Of a stretch of DNA of 64,000 nt, positions 1 to 7,860 are shown piece by piece. The notes beneath the pieces were generated by a model. That model was not told the origin of the DNA. It was given only the letters and a program-made list of their open reading frames with translations, and did no database searches. This DNA is from Arthrobacter russicus (lineage in GTDB: Bacteria; Actinomycetota; Actinomycetes; Actinomycetales; Micrococcaceae). The translations under genes were made by a program, and so were the position numbers. Each line of letters begins with the position of its first letter. Position 1 is the stretch's first letter. The DNA is taken from the NCBI RefSeq assembly GCF_031454135.1, contig NZ_JAVDQF010000001.1:1116001-1180000 (forward strand). The letters are read 5' to 3'.

Positions 1-173
1 GGGGAGCCACCGGAGTCGCACTCACCGCAATTCTGGCCACGTTGATCTTCGGGGAAAACTTCACCCCGTTGATGGGCCTTGGCTTAGCCATTATTATGGG
101 CGGGGTTCTCGTCGTTCAGATCGGATCACAGAAGGCAATCCAAAAAGCTGCAGCGCTAGGACCGGATAACTAA
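1..173 (+). CDS. SMR-family efflux subunit, 5' truncated by window edge
   Basis: Only the last 56 codons are visible; reading starts at base 3 and ends at TAA 171-173. The fragment contains the last two hydrophobic segments of a small multidrug resistance protein, including the GATGVALTA stretch typical of the third helix and the LIFGE motif, followed by a short polar tail. SMR proteins are four-helix proton-coupled exporters of cationic drugs or guanidinium-type compounds, acting as dimers in the membrane. The stop codon overlaps the start of the next SMR gene (TAATG), which suggests a paired heterodimeric transporter of the EbrAB/YkkCD kind. The substrate cannot be told from sequence. Confidence 0.85.
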   Translation, partial: GATGVALTAILATLIFGENFTPLMGLGLAIIMGGVLVVQIGSQKAIQKAAALGPDN

Positions 174-493
174 TGGCCTGGATTGTCCTCTTCGTCGCAA
201 TCGTCACGGGAGTTTCCGGAACTCTTTCGCTCAAACTCGCCAGCCTGGGCCATAAACGCTGGTACATCGCTGTCGTCGCCGGCTACACCACGGCATTGAC
301 CTTACTCTCGGTCACGCTCCGGATGGGTCTGCCGCTGAACATCGTGTACGGAATTTGGACCGCAACGGGAGTTGCGCTCACCGCGACGCTGGGCAGATTG
401 ATCTTCAAAGAGCCGCTCAGCCGGACCATGGTGCTCGGCATCGGAATGATCATCACTGGCGTCTTGCTGCTCGAATTAGGAAATATGCGCTAG
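173..493 (+). CDS. SMR-family small multidrug resistance efflux protein
   Basis: This 106-residue protein has the usual SMR length and four hydrophobic helices. The third helix carries the conserved GIWTATGVALTA stretch and is followed by LIFKEPLS. The expected helix-1 acidic residue (Glu14 in EmrE) is not at the usual place: the segment reads IVTGVSGTLSLKLA, so this subunit may be the non-acidic partner of a heterodimer. The ATG overlaps the stop of the upstream SMR gene by one base, so the two are translationally coupled. Membrane location and drug/metabolite efflux are family knowledge; the substrate is unknown. Confidence 0.85.
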   Translation: MAWIVLFVAIVTGVSGTLSLKLASLGHKRWYIAVVAGYTTALTLLSVTLRMGLPLNIVYGIWTATGVALTATLGRLIFKEPLSRTMVLGIGMIITGVLLLELGNMR

Positions 494-597
494 GCATCCC
501 GTTCCGGCTCTTCGACCCTGCAAGCACTCTGCCGTCTGGCGCGCTGGCCACCGAACCGACTAAACCGATCAGGTGACTGGTCTGGAGTCCAACCCGG

Positions 598-2832
598 CTA
601 CTGGCGCCGGGACAATCGGGATGGCCACCAGATCACCGCACCCAAGTCGTAAGCCAACGCCGGGACCAGGATTGACCGCACGATCAGGGTATCCAGAAGC
701 ACTCCGAAAGCCACGATAAATGAGATCTGAGCCAAGAAGAGGATCGGAATCACGCCGAGGGCGGCGAAGGTCGCCGCGAGAACCACGCCGGCAGAAGTGA
801 TGACACCTCCGGTGACGCCCAGACCACGTAGCACACCGGGCCTGGTGCCAATCCGCAATGATTCCTCGCGGACTCTGGTCATCAAGAAGATGTTGTAGTC
901 GACGCCCAGGGCAACCAGGAAGACGAAGGCGAAAAGCGGCACCGCGGCATCGGCTCCAGGGAACCCGAAGAGGTTATTGAAAACAAGAGCTGAGACGCCC
1001 AGAGCTGCCAAATAACTCAAAACGACTGAGCCGATCAGCAAGACCGGCGCCAACACCGAACGCAACAAAAGCATGAGAATCAGCAAGATCACGACGAGCA
1101 CTAGCGGGATGATCTTGAACAAGTCGCTTTGCGCGGTCAGATTGGTATCCAGTGCCACCGCGGTCGCACCGCCGACCAGGATTCCGCTGTCGATCTGCTT
1201 CAGTTCACTCCTCAGCTGAAGTACCGTGTTCTCCGCTTCGGCAGAGTCTGCAGCGGTGTCCAGGGTCGCATTGACGAGCACCCGGCCCTCCCTGACCAGA
1301 GGTAAGGCCTCGGGGTCTGGCCGGCCCGATCCCTGATACACCGAGACGGAGGAGATCAACGGCGTCTGCTCCAGCTTTTCGATCACGCGCTCCTGCGAAG
1401 CCTGCTGCGCAATCACGACTACCGGGCTTCCGCTACCAGCGTCGAAATGCTGGGCGAGTGCTTTCTGCCCGTCTACCGCATCGGACTGCTTCAAAATCAA
1501 TGCAGTCTGCGGCACGCCATTCGCCTGTAACTGGAGCACCCCGGCAGCACCAGCGACTAGGAGCAGGACGGCAGCCATCCAACTGATCCGGGGGCGACGC
1601 GCCACCATGGATCCGACCCGCCGCCACGCCCCGGAAATTCCGGCCAATCCGGGGACTGCGGCCGACGGCGAAAGCTTGCGATGCGTTCCTTCTTCAGCTG
1701 ATCTGACTGCAGGACGAAAGGGCCAGAAGGCGGCCCGGCCGAACAACACCAAGAGCGCCGGTAGCAGCGTCAAGGATGCGGTGAACGAAAAAACGATGCC
1801 GATCGCGGCAATCGGGCCCAAACTACGATTGGAGTTCAGGTCGGAGATCAAAAGACAGAGCAAAGCCACGATGACGGTTCCGGCGGAGGCCAGGATCGGC
1901 TCCCATGACGCCCTCACGGCTCGTCCGATCGCCGCCCACCGGTCCTGGACCTGGTGCAGCGCCTCCTTGAACCTGGAGACTAAAAGCAACGAATAGTCAG
2001 TCGCCGCACCGATCACCAAAATACTCAAGATGCCCTGGCTTTGCCCGTTGAGCACGATCCAGCCCCAACTGGCGAAGGCATAGACCAGAAGAATCGATGC
2101 GGTCAAGGCAAAGACCGAAGTAAGCAAGACCAAGAACGGCAGCACTATTGAGCGGTAGACAATCAGCAGGATGATCAGCACCGCAAGCAATGCCACGAGC
2201 AGAAGTATTCCGTCGATGCCGCCGAACGCGCTGCTCAAATCCGCGCTGAGTCCGGCCGGCCCCGTGACATAGGACGTCAACCCGGCTGGCGTGTTCTGCT
2301 CTACGCTCTCCCGCAGAGCGGCGACGACCGTTTTGAGGTTCTCCGTGTCCGCTACCGGGACGATGAATTCCACGGCCTTGCCATCCTGCGAGGGGAGAGG
2401 CCCGGCCACTGGGCTGGTTCCCGGTGTCGGTGGCCCCTGAAGACCGGGGACTGCGCTGAGCGCACTGCCGAACTCACCCAGTTCAGCTAGCTGACCGGGA
2501 GTCAGCTCGTTGCTCGAACTGAACAAGACAATCGCTGGGATTGCCCCGGAATCGGAGAACTTCTTCTGCCATTCGCTAGCTTCAGTTGACTCTGCGCTGG
2601 CCGGCAGGAAACTCGATTGGTCATTGGTCGAAACACCCGAGAGTTTACCGAACGTCGGCCCGCCGAACGAGGCCGCAAGCAACCAGAGCAGCAGCAGCAT
2701 CGCTGGCAAGGTGAGCCGCAGCCAACGGCGTGGCCGCCAATCTTTGGCGCGTCCGGTCGAAGGCTCAGCATTTGCCGCATCGGCGTTCCGTGCCAGATCA
2801 TAGGAAGAAGTTCCAGCATCAAGTCTCTCCAT
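598..2832 (-). CDS. MMPL/RND-family membrane transporter
   Basis: The product is 744 residues from the ATG at 2832. It has an N-terminal membrane helix (about residues 40-60), a large extracellular loop, a block of five to six helices, a long cytoplasmic stretch, then a second matching loop-plus-helices half: the duplicated topology of MMPL/RND exporters. Such proteins move lipids or hydrophobic drugs out using the proton gradient. A longer reading frame continues 31 codons upstream, but it would run through the divergent marR start. A -10-like TATTAT at 2840-2845 (reverse strand) and TTGCTT at 2862-2867 place transcription start next to the ATG, so the message is probably leaderless. It is divergent from and probably repressed by the adjacent MarR protein. 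The cargo is not predictable. Confidence 0.9.
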   Translation of the reverse strand: MERLDAGTSSYDLARNADAANAEPSTGRAKDWRPRRWLRLTLPAMLLLLWLLAASFGGPTFGKLSGVSTNDQSSFLPASAESTEASEWQKKFSDSGAIPAIVLFSSSNELTPGQLAELGEFGSALSAVPGLQGPPTPGTSPVAGPLPSQDGKAVEFIVPVADTENLKTVVAALRESVEQNTPAGLTSYVTGPAGLSADLSSAFGGIDGILLLVALLAVLIILLIVYRSIVLPFLVLLTSVFALTASILLVYAFASWGWIVLNGQSQGILSILVIGAATDYSLLLVSRFKEALHQVQDRWAAIGRAVRASWEPILASAGTVIVALLCLLISDLNSNRSLGPIAAIGIVFSFTASLTLLPALLVLFGRAAFWPFRPAVRSAEEGTHRKLSPSAAVPGLAGISGAWRRVGSMVARRPRISWMAAVLLLVAGAAGVLQLQANGVPQTALILKQSDAVDGQKALAQHFDAGSGSPVVVIAQQASQERVIEKLEQTPLISSVSVYQGSGRPDPEALPLVREGRVLVNATLDTAADSAEAENTVLQLRSELKQIDSGILVGGATAVALDTNLTAQSDLFKIIPLVLVVILLILMLLLRSVLAPVLLIGSVVLSYLAALGVSALVFNNLFGFPGADAAVPLFAFVFLVALGVDYNIFLMTRVREESLRIGTRPGVLRGLGVTGGVITSAGVVLAATFAALGVIPILFLAQISFIVAFGVLLDTLIVRSILVPALAYDLGAVIWWPSRLSRRQ

Positions 2833-2840
2833 GATGGAGA
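2826..2840. promoter_or_regulatory. Putative MarR operator over the MMPL start
   Basis: There is a perfect inverted repeat with 7-bp arms around one central base (TCTCCAT G ATGGAGA). It covers the MMPL start codon and predicted transcription start, and lies just upstream of the marR ATG at 2849, so a bound dimer could control both divergent genes. Its right arm also contains the GGAG used as the marR ribosome-binding site. Size and position fit MarR-family operators; binding is inferred. Confidence 0.6.
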
Positions 2841-2848
2841 TAATACTC

Positions 2849-3343
2849 ATGAATGAAGCAGAAGCAAATAATCCCGACCACGGCGAGCTGAGCGAGCAGC
2901 TGCTCCGGTTGTTGCAAGAGTTCACCGTCCAGACGGATCACTTCGTCGAGGAGGTCAGCCACCACAATGGCCTGCACCGCACCGACCTCAATGCACTAGC
3001 TCACCTGGCGAAAATGGCCCGCTCCGGAGAAGCGGCAACACCCGGAAAATTGGGGCAAGCTTTGAACCTGAGTTCCCCGGCCACCACCGCACTCATCGAT
3101 CGTTTGACGCGGGCAGGGCATTTGGAACGCCATCGGGACGCGGCTGACCGGCGGCAAGTGCACTTGCGAAGCACGGAAAAGGCCCAGGGAACCGGGCGCG
3201 CGCTCTTCGGCCCTTTGGCCAAGCATCTCAGTAGGGCGATGGCTGGTTACACCGACGAAGAACTTCAACTGGTGGCTCGGTTCATCATCGACATGACCAC
3301 GGCAACCGAAACTGCAAAGTCGGCAGTCGTCCGACACGGCTAA
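2849..3343 (+). CDS. MarR-family transcriptional regulator
   Basis: This 164-residue winged-helix protein contains the MarR core: an N-terminal dimerisation helix, a recognition region around LGQALNLSSPATTALIDRL, and the wing GHLERHRDAADRRQVHL with the conserved DRR. MarR proteins repress efflux or stress genes and release DNA on binding small phenolic or lipophilic ligands. The ATG at 2849 was chosen over 2831/2834 because GGAG (2836-2839) lies nine bases upstream and because the earlier ATGs lie inside the divergent gene. Neighbouring MMPL transport is the likely target. Confidence 0.9.
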   Translation: MNEAEANNPDHGELSEQLLRLLQEFTVQTDHFVEEVSHHNGLHRTDLNALAHLAKMARSGEAATPGKLGQALNLSSPATTALIDRLTRAGHLERHRDAADRRQVHLRSTEKAQGTGRALFGPLAKHLSRAMAGYTDEELQLVARFIIDMTTATETAKSAVVRHG

Positions 3344-3401
3344 GCCGCCCCGGTAGCTCCGAGCCAGTACTGCTCGCCCCAGAGCAGCCTAAACTGGTCT
3401 G

Positions 3402-4412
3402 GTGACTAACGTGGAGTTCAACCCGGAACCGGTGTCCTGTCCCGGCTCCACCCCATCGACACCGTGCGTGCAGCTCTGGCCGGCGCGAAATGTACCACTG
3501 GGCGGAGTACGCGGCGTCACCGTGGCACGGACGCTGCCGCAGCGCGGCATGCCGACCGTTGGAGCGTGGTGCTTTCTGGACAGCTTCGGTCCGGCTGCCC
3601 CAAACATGTCGGTGTTGCCACACCCCCACATTGGCCTGCAAACCGTGACCTGGCCACTGTCCGGAATGATTCGGCACCGGGACTCTCTCGGCTCGGACGT
3701 CTTAGTCCGGCCGGGCGAGCTTAATCTGATGACCGCAGGCAACGGCGTGGCGCACAGCGAATTTTCCTGGCTGGGCGAGTCAACCGACGATGCTGCCGTC
3801 GGCACCATGCGCGGCCTGCAATTGTGGGTGGCCTTGCCCGAGGAATCTCGGCACCGTGCAGCAAGCTTCGAGCAGCACCGCGAACTGCCCGTCGGCACGA
3901 TCGATGGCCTGTCAGTTACCGTGTTACTCGGCGAGTTAGCCGGGCTGCGCTCGCCCGCCACCACGTTCAGTCCGATCGTCGGCGCGCAGCTTGAATGCTC
4001 GGCGCGCAGCTCGACAGTACCGCTGAACCGGCTTTTCGAACACGCGATCCTGGTTCTCGATGGCACCTTGGAAATCGACGGCACGACAATTCCCGCCGGA
4101 CCATTGGCTTTCCTCGGTGCCGGTCGCGCCGAGTTGACCGTCCGGGCTGCGGCAGACAGCAAATTTTTGCTGATCGGCGGCGAGCCGTTCGGCGAGGATC
4201 TGCTCATGTGGTGGAATTTCGTCGCCCGCAACCAGACCGAAATCGAGGCTGCCCGGGCGGATTGGGAATCCGTCAGCCAGGACACCGCCTCGGCTCGGTT
4301 CCCGGTGGTCGCCGGGCATGGGCCAGAGGCCGGTGCCGAAGCCGGGCGGATCCCGGCGCCGCCTTTGCCCGCCGTGAAACTCACCCCGCGCCGGCGCAAC
4401 CCGCAGACCTAA
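3402..4412 (+). CDS. Pirin family protein
   Basis: This is a 336-residue bicupin with a GTG start. The N-terminal half carries the pirin iron-site pattern: HPHIG near residue 72, HRD about 20 residues later, and GNGVAHSE with the third His and the Glu ligand. The C-terminal cupin (from about residue 170) resembles the Pirin_C domain, and the protein is somewhat longer than the usual 290-300 residues. Pirins are metal-binding proteins; some act as quercetin 2,3-dioxygenases, others as redox-sensing co-regulators. Its neighbours give no pathway clue. No strong Shine-Dalgarno sequence was seen before the GTG. Confidence 0.88.
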   Translation: MTNVEFNPEPVSCPGSTPSTPCVQLWPARNVPLGGVRGVTVARTLPQRGMPTVGAWCFLDSFGPAAPNMSVLPHPHIGLQTVTWPLSGMIRHRDSLGSDVLVRPGELNLMTAGNGVAHSEFSWLGESTDDAAVGTMRGLQLWVALPEESRHRAASFEQHRELPVGTIDGLSVTVLLGELAGLRSPATTFSPIVGAQLECSARSSTVPLNRLFEHAILVLDGTLEIDGTTIPAGPLAFLGAGRAELTVRAAADSKFLLIGGEPFGEDLLMWWNFVARNQTEIEAARADWESVSQDTASARFPVVAGHGPEAGAEAGRIPAPPLPAVKLTPRRRNPQT

Positions 4413-4428
4413 CCACCGGCCAGTGCGT

Positions 4429-5340
4429 TCAGCCGGTCTGCGCGGCGAGATCCAGGACGCCGAAGATCGGATCCTGGTCGAGCACCCGGACCTCGTGGTA
4501 GCCGCTGGCAGCCAGCTGCCGCCGGAAGACCTCCTGCAAGGGCGGTTGATGCATGCCCAGTCCGGACCCGAGCACGATTGGGCCCTGGACCCGCAGCTGC
4601 CCCGCCACCTGGGCGGCCAGTTCCGCCAAATCGGTACCGGCCCGTTCGATCATCGCGCTGCTTTCCGGATGGCCTCCCGCTGCCGCATCGAAGACCAAGG
4701 GCGACATCGCGGCCCAGTAACGCCGCGACGTGCCGGAGTGGAAATGCGCGATCAGCTCGCCGGGCTCGGCCAATCCGCATTTCGCCAGCAAGGCCTTGGT
4801 CAGCCCATCCGGTGCCAAGCCCAGATTCATCCGGTGCAGGCTGTGCCGCACAGCCTCCCGCCCGAACCAGTAGCCGCTGCCTTCGTCGCCGAGCAGATAG
4901 CCCCAGCCGCCGGCCCGGGCCTGCTCGCCCCCGGCGTTGATGCCCCAAGCTGCGGAACCGGTTCCGGCGATCACCGCGACCCCGGTATCGGCATGGCCCG
5001 CGGCCAGCAGCAGCCTGGTGTCATGGACCACGGTCACCGGCACTCCCGGCACGTTGGGCCGGATCAGCGCAGCCAGCGCTTCGGCGTCGGCCTCGGTGTC
5101 GATTCCGCCGGAACCGGCGAACACGCGATCGACGGAGCCCGCGGGGAAACGCGAAAACAGCACGCGCAGATTTTCCCGCGCCTCGTCCACACTGACGTTT
5201 TGCACATTGGCGCTGCCAGTTTGTTCATCGGCGACCACTTCGCCGTCGGACCAGAGAATGCCGCGGGTTTTGCTACCGCCGATGTCCAGGCCGATGATCG
5301 CCGGGGCAACGTGGTAAACCGGTACAGGAGTTGAGTTCAC
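4429..5340 (-). CDS. BadF/BadG-type ATPase, probable N-acetylglucosamine-type sugar kinase
   Basis: The protein is 303 residues from a GTG at 5340. It shows the ASKHA actin-fold signatures: phosphate-1 loop GLDIGGSKTRG near residue 17, the phosphate-2 motif AVIAGTGSAAWGI, and GDEGSGYWFGREAVR as in eukaryotic-type GlcNAc kinases. The family phosphorylates amino sugars with ATP in the cytoplasm; substrate here is inferred only. An in-frame ATG at 5370 would add ten residues but overlaps the start region of the divergent nitronate monooxygenase, so the GTG just before the conserved region is preferred with moderate confidence. Confidence 0.82.
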   Translation of the reverse strand: MNSTPVPVYHVAPAIIGLDIGGSKTRGILWSDGEVVADEQTGSANVQNVSVDEARENLRVLFSRFPAGSVDRVFAGSGGIDTEADAEALAALIRPNVPGVPVTVVHDTRLLLAAGHADTGVAVIAGTGSAAWGINAGGEQARAGGWGYLLGDEGSGYWFGREAVRHSLHRMNLGLAPDGLTKALLAKCGLAEPGELIAHFHSGTSRRYWAAMSPLVFDAAAGGHPESSAMIERAGTDLAELAAQVAGQLRVQGPIVLGSGLGMHQPPLQEVFRRQLAASGYHEVRVLDQDPIFGVLDLAAQTG

Positions 5341-5368
5341 GTCCCTAAGGATAGTTGGCAGGAGGATC

Positions 5369-6391
5369 ATGTTTTCGTCATCGATCATCGTGGCGCCGAT
5401 GGCTGGCGGCCCGAGCACCCCGGAACTCGTCGTTGCGGCCGGCCAAGCCGGCCAACTCGGGTTCCTGGCCGGCGGCTACAAAACCGCCGAGGCATTGGCC
5501 GGGCAGCTGGACCGGCTGGCCGACTCCGGGGTTCCGTTCGGCGTGAATCTCTTCGTCCCGGACCCGCGCCCGGTGGACCAGCAGGCAGTGCGCGGCTATC
5601 GCGAAAAACTCCGTCATGAAGCTGCCCGCTACGGCATCCGGCTCCCGGAGTTGGCCACCGAGCCGGACACCGACGCGTGGTCCGCGAAAATGGACCTGCT
5701 GTTCCAACAACCAGTGCCATTCGCCAGCTTCGCCTTCGGCCTGCCCAGCGCGGCCGAAGCCCGGCGGTTGCGCTCGCTGGGCACCGAAGTCATCGCTTCG
5801 GTGACCACGCCGGTGGAAGCAGGTGCCGCCGCTGCGGCCGGCGCCACCGCGCTCATTGTGCAGCATGCCAATGCCGGCGGGCACAGTGCGGCCTTCCTCG
5901 ACCTCGACGCGAAGCCCGGCAAGGCGCCGCTCGGCGAGCTGCTCGCCGCCGTCCGGCAGGTCAGCAAACTGCCTCTGGTGGCAGCCGGCGGCATCGCCGA
6001 CGCCGCCGGAGTCGCCGCCGCGCTCGACGCCGGCGCTTCGGCGGCGCAACTGGGCACCGCTTTCCTGCTGGCAGACGAGGCCGGGACCCGGGCAGTGCAC
6101 CGGGCGGCCCTGGCCGGCGGCGAGTATCCGGAAACCGCCCGCACCCGGGCGTTCAGCGGCCGATGGGCCCGCGGCCTGGCGAACCGGTTTCTCCTGGAAC
6201 ACCGGGACGCGCCGAACGGATACCCGCAGATCCACCATTTGACCTCGCCGATCCGGGCCGCTGCGGCAGCCGCCGGAGATCCCGACGGCGTCAACCTCTG
6301 GGCCGGCACCGGATTTGCGAAAACCAGTTCCGGCAGCACTGCGGAAATCATTGCGCGGCTTTCCGGTTCGTCCGGCGGACCGAGCCGTTAG
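5369..6391 (+). CDS. Nitronate monooxygenase (2-nitropropane dioxygenase family)
   Basis: This 340-residue TIM-barrel flavoprotein starts at ATG 5369 behind GGAGGATC. It contains APMAGG at the N-terminus, the QHANAGGHSAAF segment, LPLVAAGGIADAAGVAAAL and AAQLGTAFLLADEA, which together form the FMN-binding face and active site of the family, including the catalytic His of the GGH motif. These enzymes oxidise toxic alkyl nitronates such as propionate 3-nitronate to aldehydes or ketones. It is divergent from the sugar kinase and followed after 14 bp by an Lrp-type gene. A related enoyl reductase (FabK) fold cannot be fully excluded but the motifs favour NMO. Confidence 0.85.
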   Translation: MFSSSIIVAPMAGGPSTPELVVAAGQAGQLGFLAGGYKTAEALAGQLDRLADSGVPFGVNLFVPDPRPVDQQAVRGYREKLRHEAARYGIRLPELATEPDTDAWSAKMDLLFQQPVPFASFAFGLPSAAEARRLRSLGTEVIASVTTPVEAGAAAAAGATALIVQHANAGGHSAAFLDLDAKPGKAPLGELLAAVRQVSKLPLVAAGGIADAAGVAAALDAGASAAQLGTAFLLADEAGTRAVHRAALAGGEYPETARTRAFSGRWARGLANRFLLEHRDAPNGYPQIHHLTSPIRAAAAAAGDPDGVNLWAGTGFAKTSSGSTAEIIARLSGSSGGPSR

Positions 6392-6405
6392 AATGGGTGA
6401 CTATT

Positions 6406-6906
6406 ATGGCGCAGACGAATCAGCCGAAAAATGACCTCCCCTACGGCGCGGAAATCCTGGACGAAATCGACCGGAAGATCGTCGATCTGCTGATCGCCGA
6501 TGCCCGGATCACGAATCGGGATGTCGCCGACGCGGTGGGCATTGCGCCGTCCACCGCGCTCATGCGCACCAGGGCTTTGGTTGAACGCGGTACCGTGACC
6601 GGGTTCTCGGCACAAGTGAGCTTGGCCGCGATCGGCCGCTCGGTGCAAGCCCTGGTCGCGGTCCAGCTGCGCGCGCACGATCGGGTGGAAATCGACCGGT
6701 TCACCTCCACGGTGCCGAAGCTCCCCGAGGTGCTGACCACCTTCCACACGTCGGGATCGGTAGACTACCTGCTGCACATCGCGGTGCCCAGTGCCAGCGC
6801 ACTGCGGGATTGGGTTTTGGACAACCTGACCACCGATCCGGTGGTCGGCCACACCGAGACCACCCTGGTGTTCGAGCAGATGCCGGGTTACCCCGGGCCG
6901 CTCTGA
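6406..6906 (+). CDS. Lrp/AsnC-family transcriptional regulator
   Basis: The product is 166 residues. An N-terminal helix-turn-helix (EIDRKIVDLLIADARITNRD, then VADAVGIAPSTALMRTRALVERG) precedes a C-terminal RAM/AsnC ligand domain with the characteristic HTSGSVDYLLHIAV strand-loop. Family members form octamers that sense amino acids and bend DNA. The ATG at 6406 lacks a clear ribosome-binding site; GTG 6397 is an in-frame alternative. A TAGAAT at 6389-6394 would make the transcript nearly leaderless. It probably forms a unit with the upstream nitronate monooxygenase. Confidence 0.87.
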   Translation: MAQTNQPKNDLPYGAEILDEIDRKIVDLLIADARITNRDVADAVGIAPSTALMRTRALVERGTVTGFSAQVSLAAIGRSVQALVAVQLRAHDRVEIDRFTSTVPKLPEVLTTFHTSGSVDYLLHIAVPSASALRDWVLDNLTTDPVVGHTETTLVFEQMPGYPGPL

Positions 6907-6923
6907 GCCGTTCGCGGCGCGGG

Positions 6924-7115
6924 CTAGCGCAGATTCCGGATGTGCATTTCGGCTTGTATCCGTGCCGATTCACTCTCCGCGCGCTCCCGGAAAATAGTCG
7001 AATCAATCGGTTTCTGATCGTGCCGGGTCGCCCAATCCTGCAGCGCGACTCCGGTCGATTCCGCCATTGAAGCGATGACGCTGCGCCGGCGGCGGGGCAA
7101 ACGGTCCTTGTTCAT
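6924..7115 (-). CDS. Small Arg-rich hypothetical protein
   Basis: This 63-residue ORF has its ATG overlapping the TGA of the upstream winged-helix regulator (ATGA at 7112-7115), with a GGAG-like site inside that gene, so it is very probably translated. It begins with a strongly basic patch (KDRLPRRRRS) and continues as a predicted amphipathic helical region ending in ARIQAEMHIRNLR. No membrane segment or recognised domain was seen. Coupling to an ArsR-type repressor suggests a partner or accessory role, but no function can be assigned. Confidence 0.6.
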   Translation of the reverse strand: MNKDRLPRRRRSVIASMAESTGVALQDWATRHDQKPIDSTIFRERAESESARIQAEMHIRNLR

Positions 7116-7783
7116 GATTGCTCCTCGGTTGGGTTCGTCGGCACCTCGGCCGGTTCCGGAAAAGCGTCCAGCCGCGGGTCCAGAATCGGGAATGCGTTGA
7201 TATGGATCTGCACCGCCCGTTGGCCTTCGAGTTCTCCGACGGCTTTGATCTGGTCGAGCAGGGTCCGCGAATATTCGTTGATCTTCTCGACGTAATCCGC
7301 GAGCTGGGTGGAATTCATCGGCAAGGTCGCCGTGCCGGATGAACTGGCCTGCGCCCAATCCAGGTCCAGCACGTCGTCGCCGTATCTGGTGAATTCGGCC
7401 AGCAACTCGGAGCGGTATGCCGCGTAGTTCCGGTCGATCAAGCGCACGGCTTCAACCATGTCCGGGCTGCTGAAGGACCTCGATGACGGGATATTGATCC
7501 CGCCGGGCGTGCGCTGCCACCAACGTTCCCGGGTGGTCCCTTTGCCTTCGATCTCTTCGACCAGCCGGTGTTTGGCCAATTGCCGCAGGTGGTAGCTGGT
7601 GGAACCGCTGGACTCGTCCAGGAGCTCGCCCAGACTGCATGCTGTCTGCGGGCCGAACTGGGACAGCGTATTCAGGATTTTGACCCGCAGCGGATGCGCC
7701 AGAGCCTTCAGCGAGGCCATATCGAGATCCCGGGGCGCATTGGATCTGCGACTTGTCGGACTCTGCTCCGCTGGCGTGCTCAT
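7112..7783 (-). CDS. ArsR/HTH_20-type winged-helix regulator
   Basis: The protein has 223 residues. Residues about 20-105 form a winged helix of the ArsR/HTH_20 kind: MASLKALAHPLRVKILNTL, then CSLGELLDESSGSTSYHLRQLAKHRLVEE and a wing with TTRERWW. The C-terminal 110 residues are helical and of a type common in actinobacterial regulators controlling MFS exporters. The ALAHPLR and SYHLRQL motifs are diagnostic. It lies directly downstream of an MFS gene on the same strand, and its 77-bp upstream gap holds two near-identical palindromes, suggesting autorepression. No metal-binding Cys cluster is apparent, so the ligand is probably not a metal. Confidence 0.88.
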   Translation of the reverse strand: MSTPAEQSPTSRRSNAPRDLDMASLKALAHPLRVKILNTLSQFGPQTACSLGELLDESSGSTSYHLRQLAKHRLVEEIEGKGTTRERWWQRTPGGINIPSSRSFSSPDMVEAVRLIDRNYAAYRSELLAEFTRYGDDVLDLDWAQASSSGTATLPMNSTQLADYVEKINEYSRTLLDQIKAVGELEGQRAVQIHINAFPILDPRLDAFPEPAEVPTNPTEEQS

Positions 7784-7797
7784 GTCTCGAGATTACG

Positions 7798-7846
7798 CTT
7801 GCAAAGAAGTCTTTGCAAGCATTTCTTTGCAAAGACTTCTTTGGAA
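7798..7846. promoter_or_regulatory. Tandem palindromic operators upstream of the ArsR-type gene
   Basis: Two copies of TTGCAAAGAnnTCTTTGCAA were found. The first (7798-7819) is a perfect 10-bp-arm inverted repeat with a 2-bp centre; the second (7827-7846) has one mismatch. Their centres are 28 bp apart. They fill the gap between the regulator start (7783) and the end of the MFS gene (7861). Paired operators of this form are typical autorepression sites of winged-helix dimers; binding is inferred. Confidence 0.65.
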
Positions 7847-7860
7847 ATTGCCGACCCTGC

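Noticed and set aside
553-590. Sequence resembling the ARE half-site (reverse of CTGATCGGTTTA) near 563
   Set aside because: Lies between two convergent gene ends with no promoter to control and only one half matches.
3389-4399. 336-codon minus-strand ORF exactly opposite pirin
   Set aside because: Pirin motifs are on the plus strand; the antisense protein is Ser/Arg/Pro-rich low complexity.
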